A stretch of DNA of 22,937 nt from JBHELT01 sp046262935 (GTDB lineage Bacteria; Actinomycetota; CADDZG01; JAHWKV01), in NCBI GenBank assembly GCA_046262935.1, contig JBHELT010000082.1:1-22937 (forward strand), given 5' to 3'. The notes below the pieces were generated by a model that saw only the letters and a program-made list of their open reading frames with translations, had not been told where the DNA came from and ran no database searches. Numbering within the stretch: the first letter of the stretch is position 1; the number at the start of each line of letters is the position of its first letter. Below, in pieces: positions 15,050-22,800 of the stretch. Both the position numbers and the translations under genes were made by a program.

Positions 15050-16246
15050 ATGGATTTCACTGATTCTTCATCCGAGGCTACCTTCCGTCGAGGATTACAC
15101 GACTGGCTTCATGCCAACCTGCCCGATGGCTGGCTCGATGGCACCGTCTCGTATCCGGCGCACCGCGAACACAGGTACGATTTCCAGCGAGCCTGGCAAT
15201 CGAAACTTTTCAACGCTGGATATGCCGGCATGACTTGGCCAAAGGAATACGGGGGCCGCGACGCGTCGGCCTTCGAAACGGTCATCTATCTAGAAGAGAT
15301 GGCTCGGGTCCGTGCACCGGAACCTCTCGGCGTCATCGGTCTCAACATGGCCGGGCCGACCATCATCGTGCATGGCACCCAGGAGCAGAAGACACGATAT
15401 CTATCGAAGATCTTGTCGGGCGAAGAGATCTGGTGTCAGGGATTTTCCGAACCCGATGCAGGCTCGGACCTTGCGGGTCTGCAAACCAGGGCGGTGAGAG
15501 ACGGTGACGAATATGTCGTGACAGGACAGAAGGTCTGGAGTTCCTACGCGCATATCGCAGATCACTGCATACTCGTTGTTCGAACCGATCCCGATGCAGC
15601 ACAGCACGCAGGCTTGTCTTACCTGTTGGTCGATATGCATTCTCCGGGCATCGATGTACGCCCCATCGTTCAGATAACCGGCGATCCTGAATTCAACGAG
15701 ATCTTCTTCGACGAGGTTCGCGTTCCGGCATCCAACATCGTTGAATCAGAAGGAGAAGGTTGGCGGGTTGCGATGACCACCCTGATGCATGAGCGCGGCA
15801 CATTGGGTATCGCTCTGCAAGTGCGGGCCCGTCTGATCCTCGATGACCTTGTTCGTCTCGCCAAAGAGATTTCTCCGAACGGCGTGCGCGCTATCGACCG
15901 CATCGATGTGAGGCAGACTTTGGGCCAGTTCGAAACCGAAGTGGAAGCGATGCGGCAGACCGCATATCGAAGCATCAGTACGTTCGCCAAGACCGGCGTC
16001 CCCGGTCCTGAAGGGTCCGTACTCAAACTTCACTGGTCGGAAGTCAACCAACGGATGACCGAGTATGCGTGGAGTGTTCTAGGAGCGTTCTCACAGATCG
16101 ACGCTGGCTCTCGACATTCGATAGGCGATGGAAAGTGGCAGTACGAATTCCTGCGCTCACGAGGAAACACGATCGAAGCGGGAACCTCGGAGATACTGCG
16201 CAACATCGTTTCCGAACGAGTTCTTGGATTGCCAAGGAGCCGCTGA
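15050..16246 (+). CDS. Acyl-CoA dehydrogenase (FadE-like), large subunit of a probable heteromeric pair
   Basis: This 398-residue flavoenzyme would oxidise an acyl-CoA to its 2,3-enoyl-CoA with FAD. The N-terminal helical domain contains GMTWPKEYGG (60-69). The middle beta domain carries the FAD-contact motif QGFSEPDAGSDLAGLQTRA (130-148) and GQKVWSSYA (159-167). The C-terminal helical domain ends in EAGTSEILRNIVSERVLGLP. E376 lies next to the position of the usual catalytic Glu (EAGT replaces EGT). E248 in MHERG is at the alternative site reported for alpha2-beta2 steroid-side-chain dehydrogenases; which one acts is inference. The start is the only family-consistent ATG; the frame extends upstream through marP antisense, which was rejected. 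The stop overlaps the next gene as TGATG. Confidence 0.9.
   Translation: MDFTDSSSEATFRRGLHDWLHANLPDGWLDGTVSYPAHREHRYDFQRAWQSKLFNAGYAGMTWPKEYGGRDASAFETVIYLEEMARVRAPEPLGVIGLNMAGPTIIVHGTQEQKTRYLSKILSGEEIWCQGFSEPDAGSDLAGLQTRAVRDGDEYVVTGQKVWSSYAHIADHCILVVRTDPDAAQHAGLSYLLVDMHSPGIDVRPIVQITGDPEFNEIFFDEVRVPASNIVESEGEGWRVAMTTLMHERGTLGIALQVRARLILDDLVRLAKEISPNGVRAIDRIDVRQTLGQFETEVEAMRQTAYRSISTFAKTGVPGPEGSVLKLHWSEVNQRMTEYAWSVLGAFSQIDAGSRHSIGDGKWQYEFLRSRGNTIEAGTSEILRNIVSERVLGLPRSR
16234..16239 (+). promoter_or_regulatory. Ribosome binding site of the second acyl-CoA dehydrogenase
   Basis: AAGGAG lies six bases before ATG 16246, inside the end of the preceding gene. It confirms the start that overlaps the upstream stop codon (TGATG). 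Confidence 0.75.
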
Positions 16247-17346
16247 TGGATTTTTCACTGACCGACGATCAACGTTCTCTTCGTGACTCCATAAGAGGAT
16301 TCTTGGCGACCGAATGCCCAAGCTCGCTGGTGCGCAAGAGCTTCGAAGACGATGAAGTTACATCGGGTCTTTGGTCCAAGATGGCCCAGCTTGGCTGGGC
16401 CGGACTACTGGTAGGCGAAGGGTATGGCGGTGTCGACCTGGGATGGGTCGAAGCAGTTCTTCTTGCCCAAGAAGCCGCAAGTGCGCTGGCCCCGGCCCCC
16501 ATCCTGGGGTCTCTTGCCGTCTCGCAAACCATCTCTAAGCATGGCGACGATGCTCTCAAGGCTAGGTGGCTCCCATCGATCGCCGACGGCACCGCGATCG
16601 CATCGTTTGCTATCTTCGAAAGTCGAAGTACCAGCGTCGATGACATCGTGATGAAAGCCAGACCAACGGCATCGGGATACGCGCTCGAGGGGACCAAGCT
16701 GTTCGTGCCGGATGCGACGCGTGCTGGCGTTTTCCTGGTGGCCGTCGTCGTCGAAGGCGAACTTCGCTTCGCGGTGGTTGGGCGTGAATCGCAAGGTGTC
16801 GATATTGAGCCTCTTCCAACGGTCGATCTAACCCGACCCCAGGGCGCTGTCACATTCACTGATGTTGAGATATCCACCGGCGACCTGTTGGACGCGAATT
16901 GTTCCTTCGAATCTCTTAGAACGAAGGTCTCATTACTGGTGTCGGCCGAACTCGCGGGCATCACGCGGCGCTGTCTGCAGATGTGTGTCGAGTACTCCAA
17001 ACAACGCGTTCAATTCGGAAAACCGATCGGGGTTTATCAGGCGGTTTCTCACAAGATCGCAGACATGTATCTGGCGGCCGAGCACGCGGAGTCGCTCACG
17101 CACTACGCGGCTTGGTGCGTCGATGAAGATCAAGGCGCCGACCTTGCAGTTTGGCGAGCCCGTCTTTGGAGTTCCCAGGCTGCGACCAAGACAACGTCCG
17201 ACGCCATCCAGGTTCATGGTGGCATCGGATTCACTTGGGAACACGATCTGCATCTTTACTTCAAAAGGGCCAGGTCCGACGAGTACTTACTCGACGAGCC
17301 GCAGCGGTTATCCGAGGCCATCTCGCGCGCGGCTCACGGCAGCTAG
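16246..17346 (+). CDS. Acyl-CoA dehydrogenase (FadE-like), small partner subunit
   Basis: This 366-residue acyl-CoA dehydrogenase homologue is shorter than its upstream partner. The start region FSLTDDQRSLRDSIRGFLA is typical. The middle domain is poorly conserved and lacks the FSEPDAGSD block of the partner (residues around 120-127 read SFAIFESR). The C-terminal domain keeps the FAD/dimer motifs QRVQFGKPIGVYQAVSHKIA (253-272) and QVHGGIGFTWEHDLHLYFKRA, where WEHD replaces the usual catalytic Glu loop. Such unequal neighbours are the hallmark of alpha2-beta2 acyl-CoA dehydrogenases known from steroid side-chain breakdown in actinobacteria. AAGGAG (16234-16239) lies six bases before the ATG, which overlaps the previous stop by one base, so the pair should be co-translated. 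Confidence 0.9.
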   Translation: MDFSLTDDQRSLRDSIRGFLATECPSSLVRKSFEDDEVTSGLWSKMAQLGWAGLLVGEGYGGVDLGWVEAVLLAQEAASALAPAPILGSLAVSQTISKHGDDALKARWLPSIADGTAIASFAIFESRSTSVDDIVMKARPTASGYALEGTKLFVPDATRAGVFLVAVVVEGELRFAVVGRESQGVDIEPLPTVDLTRPQGAVTFTDVEISTGDLLDANCSFESLRTKVSLLVSAELAGITRRCLQMCVEYSKQRVQFGKPIGVYQAVSHKIADMYLAAEHAESLTHYAAWCVDEDQGADLAVWRARLWSSQAATKTTSDAIQVHGGIGFTWEHDLHLYFKRARSDEYLLDEPQRLSEAISRAAHGS

Positions 17347-17349
17347 CGG

Positions 17350-17928
17350 ATGTTCGAGAGATTCACCGACCGGGCCCGCAAGGTGGTAGTTCTGGCCACC
17401 AGCGAGGCTCATCGTCTGCATCAAAGCGCCGCCCGTCCAGAGCATCTTCTCCTTGGCGTCCTCGAAGAGGGCCAGAGCCTGGCCGCGATCGCCTTGAGAG
17501 CCAACGGTGTCGAGAAAGAATCGGTCAGCCTCCCACTGCTCGAAGATGGCACCCTGGACCAGGGCGACGAGGGCTTCACAGAAGAAGCATGGGACACGCT
17601 CAGGAGCGCGATCGCGCTCAGCCAAACTCATTCCCACGAGTTCATAGCTCCCGAGCACATCCTGCTCGCCCTATATGAAACCGGCCACTCGGCTCGCGAT
17701 CTGCTTGACCGACACGAAGACGTTCAGCACACAGTTCTTGCCACGATCACCGATGCTAAGGCGATGAAGGAGGGCAAGATCTGTTCGCGCTGTGGGGCCT
17801 CGGCGGTTACATCGGGCAAGGTCGAGGAATTGTCATTGCCTGTAGAAGATCGCGACAACATAAATCTGTTCGCCTATTACTGTGGGGAGTGCAAGTCGAC
17901 ATTCGGCCTAGTCAGGGGCGATCATTGA
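17350..17928 (+). CDS. Stand-alone Clp N-terminal (ClpC-type) domain protein with C-terminal zinc ribbon
   Basis: This 192-residue protein has two Clp_N repeats. The first is at about 5-54 (FTDRARKVVVLA, PEHLLLGVLE) and the second at about 76-125 (FTEEAWDTLRSA, PEHILLALYE). No AAA+ ATPase domain follows. Instead the last 50 residues hold CSRCG (C145, C148) and CGEC (C178, C181), a CxxC-x29-CxxC arrangement that looks like a treble or ribbon zinc site. In ClpC/ClpA this N-domain docks adaptors and substrates, and free-standing versions (ClpS-independent, such as ClpC-like regulators) exist in actinobacteria. The zinc ribbon might add substrate or partner recognition. The ATG lies three bases after the acyl-CoA dehydrogenase stop, with no clear ribosome binding site; the 3' end overlaps the next gene as TTGA. 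The role is unknown. Confidence 0.85.
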   Translation: MFERFTDRARKVVVLATSEAHRLHQSAARPEHLLLGVLEEGQSLAAIALRANGVEKESVSLPLLEDGTLDQGDEGFTEEAWDTLRSAIALSQTHSHEFIAPEHILLALYETGHSARDLLDRHEDVQHTVLATITDAKAMKEGKICSRCGASAVTSGKVEELSLPVEDRDNINLFAYYCGECKSTFGLVRGDH

Positions 17929-18914
17929 CCGGCACCGACCGCACGTTCGTCATCCAACGGCCTCGCATCGTCCTGGAGCTAAAAGGTCCTCAAGCGCTTT
18001 GGTTCCTAGACCAACTCGTAACAAACAAGGTCGATGAACTTGCGAGCGACAGGGTGGTGTCCGCCTTCTTGCTAGATCCCCACGGCAGGATCATGTCGAG
18101 TTTGCGGATCTGCAATCGTGGAGCCTCGGTATCGGTGGACACGGAGTCGTCTTCGATCGACCTGTATTCGTTCTTCACTGACCGGATATTCGCGACCCAG
18201 GTAGAGATCGAAGACGCATCCGAGCGTTCGCGTGTTGTTTCTGTTTTCGGTCCGGCCTCCCACGAGATCGTGCGAGATGGTTTGCATCGCATGGATTCAC
18301 CCGATGCCGGCGCGACATACCGTTTCGCTGCAGGACATCTGATCGGCGTAGCGGCGCCCAGCGGGATCGACCTGGTGGTCTCAGCTGGGATGGCAGAGGA
18401 AGTGATCGCGGCCCTCGTCGTTGCAGGCGCACACCAAGCGACAAACGAAGACTACGAGCGGGCGCGGATACAAGCTGGAGTCCCATCTTTCGGTGTCGAC
18501 TTCGACGAAACGTTTCTTCCTCAAGAAGCCGCCGGTGAGCATGCTGTTCATTTCGACAAAGGTTGTTACTTGGGCCAGGAAGCCGTGGCTATGACTCAGC
18601 GCGGCCGAGTGAAACGCCGCCTGCGTTGGTTGCGGTTCGAAGACGAGGCAGTTCTAGGGGATGTGCGCCAAAGCCCTGTGGCTTCGGATGGCACGCTCAC
18701 CTCGGCAGGTTCGGTTACGAGCGCGGCAGGGATATTCGGCATAGGCCCCATCACCACCAACCTCGAAGATGGTGGACATGTTTCGGTGATAGCCAAAGAT
18801 GGTGCGGCTTCGATGGCCGTCGTCACTGAATTGCCCAACACCAGCCGCGGCCCCCAGGTGCCAAGCGCAAGGGCCCTGCGCGAGCGACTTCAAGGAGCGG
18901 CCGATCCGCGATAA
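17925..18914 (+). CDS. ygfZ: YgfZ/GcvT-type folate-binding protein
   Basis: This 329-residue member of the YgfZ (COG0354) family assists maturation or repair of certain Fe-S proteins and binds folate. The signature DKGCYLGQE is present at 211-219, with the conserved cysteine at C214. The N-terminal GcvT-like part includes LVTNKVDEL and FLLDPHGRIMSSLRI, and the C-terminal beta-barrel-like domain follows from about 235. The TTG at 17925 is preferred because it makes a TTGA overlap with the preceding stop and has AGGGG upstream. An in-frame ATG at 17889 would overlap by 40 nt. In other actinobacteria ygfZ often travels with unrelated genes, so the neighbours do not identify its target. The next gene needs molybdopterin, not Fe-S, as far as can be seen. 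Confidence 0.88.
   Translation: MTGTDRTFVIQRPRIVLELKGPQALWFLDQLVTNKVDELASDRVVSAFLLDPHGRIMSSLRICNRGASVSVDTESSSIDLYSFFTDRIFATQVEIEDASERSRVVSVFGPASHEIVRDGLHRMDSPDAGATYRFAAGHLIGVAAPSGIDLVVSAGMAEEVIAALVVAGAHQATNEDYERARIQAGVPSFGVDFDETFLPQEAAGEHAVHFDKGCYLGQEAVAMTQRGRVKRRLRWLRFEDEAVLGDVRQSPVASDGTLTSAGSVTSAAGIFGIGPITTNLEDGGHVSVIAKDGAASMAVVTELPNTSRGPQVPSARALRERLQGAADPR
18892..18897 (+). promoter_or_regulatory. AAGGAG ribosome binding site pointing to an unusual start
   Basis: AAGGAG lies inside the end of ygfZ. Six bases on, in the frame of the molybdoprotein, stands ATC (18904), not ATG, GTG or TTG. From that codon the protein would begin RDKRKIFFRG before its first membrane helix. The nearest standard start, ATG 18946, has only a weaker AGGGG about 11 bases upstream. 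Confidence 0.4.
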
Positions 18915-18945
18915 GCGCAAGATATTTTTCAGGGGCGTCGGCGCG

Positions 18946-20484
18946 ATGGTGCTGGCTTTGATCCTCATCTATATGGTCGCGACTCTGCTGCCTCTGGTCG
19001 CGTATCCACCGTCTCGCCTTGCCGCCTTCTTGCGTGACCACACGCCTGGCAACCTGGCCACTAAGGCGATCGAAACCGGTGTTCATGTAAGTCGGAAGTT
19101 TCATATGAAGTTCTTGGAACACGCTGCCCTGGCAGGTCTTGGAGTCTCGGTTCACATCGGCACCGTCATCGCAGGTGGTTTCGCGGCGATCGCGATCAAC
19201 AGACCAGCGATACCTAAGGCGAAAGCCAGGCGGGCGTTGTTCGTTCTTGTTGGTGGATTCGCGATCATCAGCCTGTTAGCGCTCGGTTCGGCGGAGTCGC
19301 TGAATATCCCGACGATCATCACCTACTTGATCGCAGCGACGGTATTCGCTCGTGCATCTTCCGATGCCGGTTTCGGCGCGTTTTTCGAACCCGATATCAA
19401 AGAAGGCGAGATGCCGCTCGACGCGATCCGTCGATCGCGTCGTCGTTTCCTGCGGGGCACTCTTGCTGCGGTGGTCGGATTCGTCGTCGGTGGACTTCTG
19501 GTTTCGAAGTCTCGCCGATCGAAGGTCCCCGTGAACGCATCGATCGTCAAGGCTGACTTCCCATTCGAGATGCCCCCAGCCGAGGTTGCCTTCGACAAGA
19601 TCGATGGGCTGAGCCCCGAATTCACTTCGAATGACGACTTCTACAACGTTGACATCAACATCATCAAACCAGTCGTCAACCATGAAACGTGGACGCTGAA
19701 GATACGAGGTTTGGTAGATGACCCATACGAACTCGATTACCGAACGATGCAAACATCGTTCCCAGTTGTCGAGATGGCTCACACGTTGTCGTGCATCTCC
19801 AACGAGGTTGGGGGAGACCTGATATCCACGAGCGTTTGGCGCGGAGTACGCCTGAAAGATGTTCTGCAAAGGGCAAAGGTCAAAGATTCAGCGATCGAAT
19901 TGATATTTCGTGCGGCCGAGGGCTATTCAGATTCGATAACGATCGACAAAGCGATGGAAGACACCACTTTGCTGGTTTTCGGGATGGATTCAAAGCCATT
20001 GCCTCGTGAGCATGGATTCCCCGCGAGGCTGATCGTTCCAGGCATCTACGGGATGAAGAATGTGAAATGGCTGAAAGAGATCGAGGCGACAGATCAGGAT
20101 TATCAGGGCTACTGGCAAGTGAGAGGTTGGAGCGACGTTGCACGGGTCAAAACGCAGTCTCGCATCGACGTTCCCTTCGATTCGGCGCGAGCAGCCCCGG
20201 ATTCCAAGATCGCTGGCATCGCATGGGCAGGCAACCGTCGAATCATGAATGTCGAAGTGTCTGAAGACGGTGGTTCCACTTGGCGGCCTGCGGTTCTGAA
20301 GCGTGAACTGTCCCCGGTTGCCTGGCGGTTGTGGGCAGCCGACATCAAGCCGGGCCGCACGGGAACCCGCAAAGTGATGGTGCGAGCCACCGATGGCGAG
20401 GGCTCCTTGCAAGACCCCAACTCCACCAAGCCACATCCCAATGGTGCTTCTGGATACGACTCGGCGATCTTCTTCGTCGAATGA
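18946..20484 (+). CDS. Membrane-anchored molybdopterin-dependent oxidoreductase with internal Tat motif
   Basis: This protein has 512 residues from ATG 18946; the true start may be upstream. Four membrane helices come first (about 1-20, 59-84, 97-117, 121-138). A cytoplasmic loop then carries SRRRFLR (164-170), a perfect twin-arginine motif, before a fifth helix (172-186). The rest is a sulfite-oxidase/YedY-like molybdopterin domain containing SCISNEVGGDLI (C283 as Mo ligand), PARLIVPGIYG and a C-terminal immunoglobulin-like dimer domain with VEVSEDGGSTW. The enzyme would face outside the membrane. Actinobacterial Rieske proteins and a five-helix molybdoprotein class are known to use Sec for the first helices and Tat for the last, and this layout fits. 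The substrate is unknown. The 3' end overlaps the next gene as ATGA. Confidence 0.88.
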   Translation: MVLALILIYMVATLLPLVAYPPSRLAAFLRDHTPGNLATKAIETGVHVSRKFHMKFLEHAALAGLGVSVHIGTVIAGGFAAIAINRPAIPKAKARRALFVLVGGFAIISLLALGSAESLNIPTIITYLIAATVFARASSDAGFGAFFEPDIKEGEMPLDAIRRSRRRFLRGTLAAVVGFVVGGLLVSKSRRSKVPVNASIVKADFPFEMPPAEVAFDKIDGLSPEFTSNDDFYNVDINIIKPVVNHETWTLKIRGLVDDPYELDYRTMQTSFPVVEMAHTLSCISNEVGGDLISTSVWRGVRLKDVLQRAKVKDSAIELIFRAAEGYSDSITIDKAMEDTTLLVFGMDSKPLPREHGFPARLIVPGIYGMKNVKWLKEIEATDQDYQGYWQVRGWSDVARVKTQSRIDVPFDSARAAPDSKIAGIAWAGNRRIMNVEVSEDGGSTWRPAVLKRELSPVAWRLWAADIKPGRTGTRKVMVRATDGEGSLQDPNSTKPHPNGASGYDSAIFFVE

Positions 20485-21245
20485 ACCGCGGTCTCATCTT
20501 TGAAGTCGACGGCAACCGGTTGACCGGAGGCGTCGCAAAGAACGAAGAACCTAAAGCGGTGGTCGTGCTTTGCCACGGCATCCCAAGTGGGATGCCCGAT
20601 GAACCAGATGACCGCGGTTATCCAGGACTCGCCGACGACATCGCTAGCAATGGATTCGAAGTTTGGTGGTTCAACTTTCGCGGTGCACGCGATTCGACCG
20701 GCGTGTTCACCTACGGAGGATGGATCGACGACCTTCACGCGGTCATCGCATCGATCAGATCCGAGACCGATCTGCCAATCTTCGTAGTTGGTTCGAGCGC
20801 GGGCGGTGCCGTAGCGTTGATGGCTGCCTCGGAGGATCCTTCGATATCTGCAGTCGCGACACTAGCCGCGCCCGCGTATTGGGCGCGCGATGAAGGGCTA
20901 GACGATGGTCTGCTTGTGCACTCGCGAAGGATAGGTTTGCTGCCGCCCGATCTGCCGATCGATGAAGATGCGTGGTGGGCCGAGTTCGAGACTAACAGGC
21001 CCGAATGGGCGGTCGCCCTGCTGGGGGGAAGACCACTTCTCGTACTTCAGGGGACCGAGGACAGGGTGGTTTCTCCTGCTCATGCTCAACGTCTTTACGA
21101 CCACGCCATGGAGCCGAAGTCCATGCTGGTGCTCGAAGGTGCTGGACATCAATTGCGTCGCGACCAAAGAGCGGTCGACGCCATAGTTAGATGGGTCGAT
21201 GAGTGGGCCGAAATCGCCTCGGTTAGACTCCGTGAGCGAAATTGA
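20481..21245 (+). CDS. Alpha/beta hydrolase
   Basis: This 254-residue serine hydrolase of the alpha/beta fold has a nucleophile elbow GSSAG (S106), acid GTED (D194) and base GAGH (H223). The oxyanion motif is LCHGIPSG (30-37). The lid between about 132 and 175 is acidic and Trp-rich (DAWWAEFE). It resembles small esterase/lipase-like or peptidase-like hydrolases with no signal peptide, so it is probably cytoplasmic. ATG 20481 gives an ATGA overlap with the upstream stop; the open frame upstream is shadow. The 3' end touches the next gene (TTGA at 21242-21245). The substrate cannot be told; a thioesterase or acyl-ester role would suit the neighbouring acyl-CoA genes, but that is a guess. Confidence 0.88.
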   Translation: MNRGLIFEVDGNRLTGGVAKNEEPKAVVVLCHGIPSGMPDEPDDRGYPGLADDIASNGFEVWWFNFRGARDSTGVFTYGGWIDDLHAVIASIRSETDLPIFVVGSSAGGAVALMAASEDPSISAVATLAAPAYWARDEGLDDGLLVHSRRIGLLPPDLPIDEDAWWAEFETNRPEWAVALLGGRPLLVLQGTEDRVVSPAHAQRLYDHAMEPKSMLVLEGAGHQLRRDQRAVDAIVRWVDEWAEIASVRLRERN

Positions 21246-21246
21246 C

Positions 21247-21253
21247 GAAGGGG
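21247..21253 (+). promoter_or_regulatory. Ribosome binding site favouring the GTG start of lpd
   Basis: GAAGGGG lies six bases before GTG 21260. It supports that codon over the in-frame TTG at 21242, which overlaps the previous stop (TTGA). Confidence 0.55.
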
Positions 21254-21259
21254 ACCCAA

Positions 21260-22672
21260 GTGGCAGGTAAGTTCGACGTCGCGATCTTAGGTGGGGGAAA
21301 CGCTGGATACGCGGCCGCTCTTCGCGCCGCTCAGTTGGGGCTCAAGGTAGCGTTGGTCGAAGACAACAAAGTTGGCGGAACATGTCTTCATCGTGGATGC
21401 ATCCCCACCAAGGCTCTTCTTCATTCGGCAGAGTTGATCGAAAACATCAAGTCTGCTGGCGACTTCGGTGTACTCGCCTCGGAGCCGAGCGTTGATTGGG
21501 GCAAGGTACTTTCATACAAAGACTCAGTCGTGTCTCGCCTTTTCAAAGGGCTCCAGGGGGTCATCAAAGCGCGTGGAGTAACCGTTTTCGAGGGGCGGGG
21601 CACCATCGCCGACACCAAAACCATCGCTCTACAAAGCGGTGACACCGTAACGGCCAACCATCTCATCCTGGCAACCGGTTCCTATGCCAAATCTTTGCCA
21701 TTCATCGAGGTAGACAGCAAGGCCTTCATCACTTCCGACCAAGCACTCGTTCTTGAAGATATCCCTTCGTCGGTCATCGTCATCGGTGCCGGTGCGGTTG
21801 GTTTGGAGTTCGCAAGCATCTACCGGTCCTTCGGCGCCGAAGTGACTGTTTTAGAGGGTCTCGACCGTCTTGCTCCCGGAGAAGACGAAGAGGTCTCCAA
21901 GGAACTGACACGCCGTTTCGGCAAGCGCGGCATCAAGTCGCACGTTGGTGTGAAGGTGACCGGTGCGTCGTCTAAGGGGTCTTCTGCATCGATAGTTTTC
22001 GAAACCAAAGACGGCAAAAGCGAGGAAGTGTCGGCCGATCGTTGTTTGGTCGCGGTCGGTAGAGGCCCGATCTCCGAGGGTCTCGGCTACGAAGAGATTG
22101 GTGTGCGATTGGACCGTGGTTACGTTGTGGTCGATGCCAGCTGCAGAACCGGTGTCGATGGTGTCTGGGCGGTGGGGGACCTCATCGCGCAGCCGTCTCT
22201 GGACTTGCCGTTCCCACATTTCCAACTTGCGCACGTTGCATTCGCGGAAGGTGTTCATGTCGCCGAACAGGTCGCGGGGGCCGAAACGGTTGCTGTCAAC
22301 TACGTTGGCGTGCCGCGCTGCACATACTCGGTCCCCGAGATCGCCTCGGTGGGACTAACCGAGCAGCAAGCCAAAGATGCGGGTCAAGAGACCAAGACCG
22401 CCAAGTTCAATTGGGCAGCCTCGGGCAAGGCGACGATACTCGGCGAGACAGGTGGCTTCGTAAAGGTTGTGAGTCGCGTCGATGGCCCGGTTCTAGGCGT
22501 CCATATGATCGGTCCGCGCGTCACAGAGTTGATCGCCGAAGCGCAGCTGATTACCAACTGGGAGGCTTACCCGAACGAAGTCGCTGCATTGTTCCACCCG
22601 CATCCAACGCTATCGGAAGCACTTGGCGAGTCGATGATGCACCTAGCGGGCAAACAACTCCACGGGGCCTAA
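21260..22672 (+). CDS. lpd: Dihydrolipoyl dehydrogenase (E3)
   Basis: This flavoprotein (470 residues from GTG 21260, or 476 from TTG 21242) reoxidises dihydrolipoamide of 2-oxo acid dehydrogenase complexes with NAD+. An FAD-binding GGGNAGYAAA begins at residue 11. The redox disulfide motif is GGTCLHRGCIPTK (C42, C47). The second nucleotide fold is GAGAVGLEFA, followed by the FAD motif VWAVGDL. The C-terminal dimer domain ends with HPHPTLSE (H448 and E453 as the catalytic pair). Length and all motifs are normal for an active E3. CLHRGC in place of CLNVGC is usual in actinobacterial forms. aceE follows 128 bp downstream, which supports a role in the pyruvate dehydrogenase complex. The E2 gene is not in the window. 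Confidence 0.95.
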   Translation: MAGKFDVAILGGGNAGYAAALRAAQLGLKVALVEDNKVGGTCLHRGCIPTKALLHSAELIENIKSAGDFGVLASEPSVDWGKVLSYKDSVVSRLFKGLQGVIKARGVTVFEGRGTIADTKTIALQSGDTVTANHLILATGSYAKSLPFIEVDSKAFITSDQALVLEDIPSSVIVIGAGAVGLEFASIYRSFGAEVTVLEGLDRLAPGEDEEVSKELTRRFGKRGIKSHVGVKVTGASSKGSSASIVFETKDGKSEEVSADRCLVAVGRGPISEGLGYEEIGVRLDRGYVVVDASCRTGVDGVWAVGDLIAQPSLDLPFPHFQLAHVAFAEGVHVAEQVAGAETVAVNYVGVPRCTYSVPEIASVGLTEQQAKDAGQETKTAKFNWAASGKATILGETGGFVKVVSRVDGPVLGVHMIGPRVTELIAEAQLITNWEAYPNEVAALFHPHPTLSEALGESMMHLAGKQLHGA

Positions 22673-22800
22673 GCCTTCGCTCGCTTGTTCGAACGTCACC
22701 GTTCAATGGTATTGCGTCTAACCGGCTCGCAGCGGACATTAACTCGCCCCGAGGCTTATCGTAGGGGACGAAGAGGCGTTCATCGCGCTAGGAGTCCGGC
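22673..22800 (+). promoter_or_regulatory. lpd-aceE intergenic region with promoter candidate and ribosome binding site
   Basis: This is the longest non-coding stretch in the window (128 bp). CGGACA (22733-22738) and TATCGT (22757-22762), 18 bp apart, make a candidate promoter for aceE, each matching four of six consensus bases. AGGAG (22790-22794) lies six bases before the ATG and is a strong ribosome binding site. A small hairpin, GAACG-TCAC-CGTTC (22691-22704), follows lpd but has no T-run. aceE may therefore be transcribed on its own. Confidence 0.45.

Noticed and set aside
22691..22704. Small hairpin after lpd as a terminator
   Set aside because: The stem is only 5 bp and no T-run follows, so it is too weak to call a terminator.
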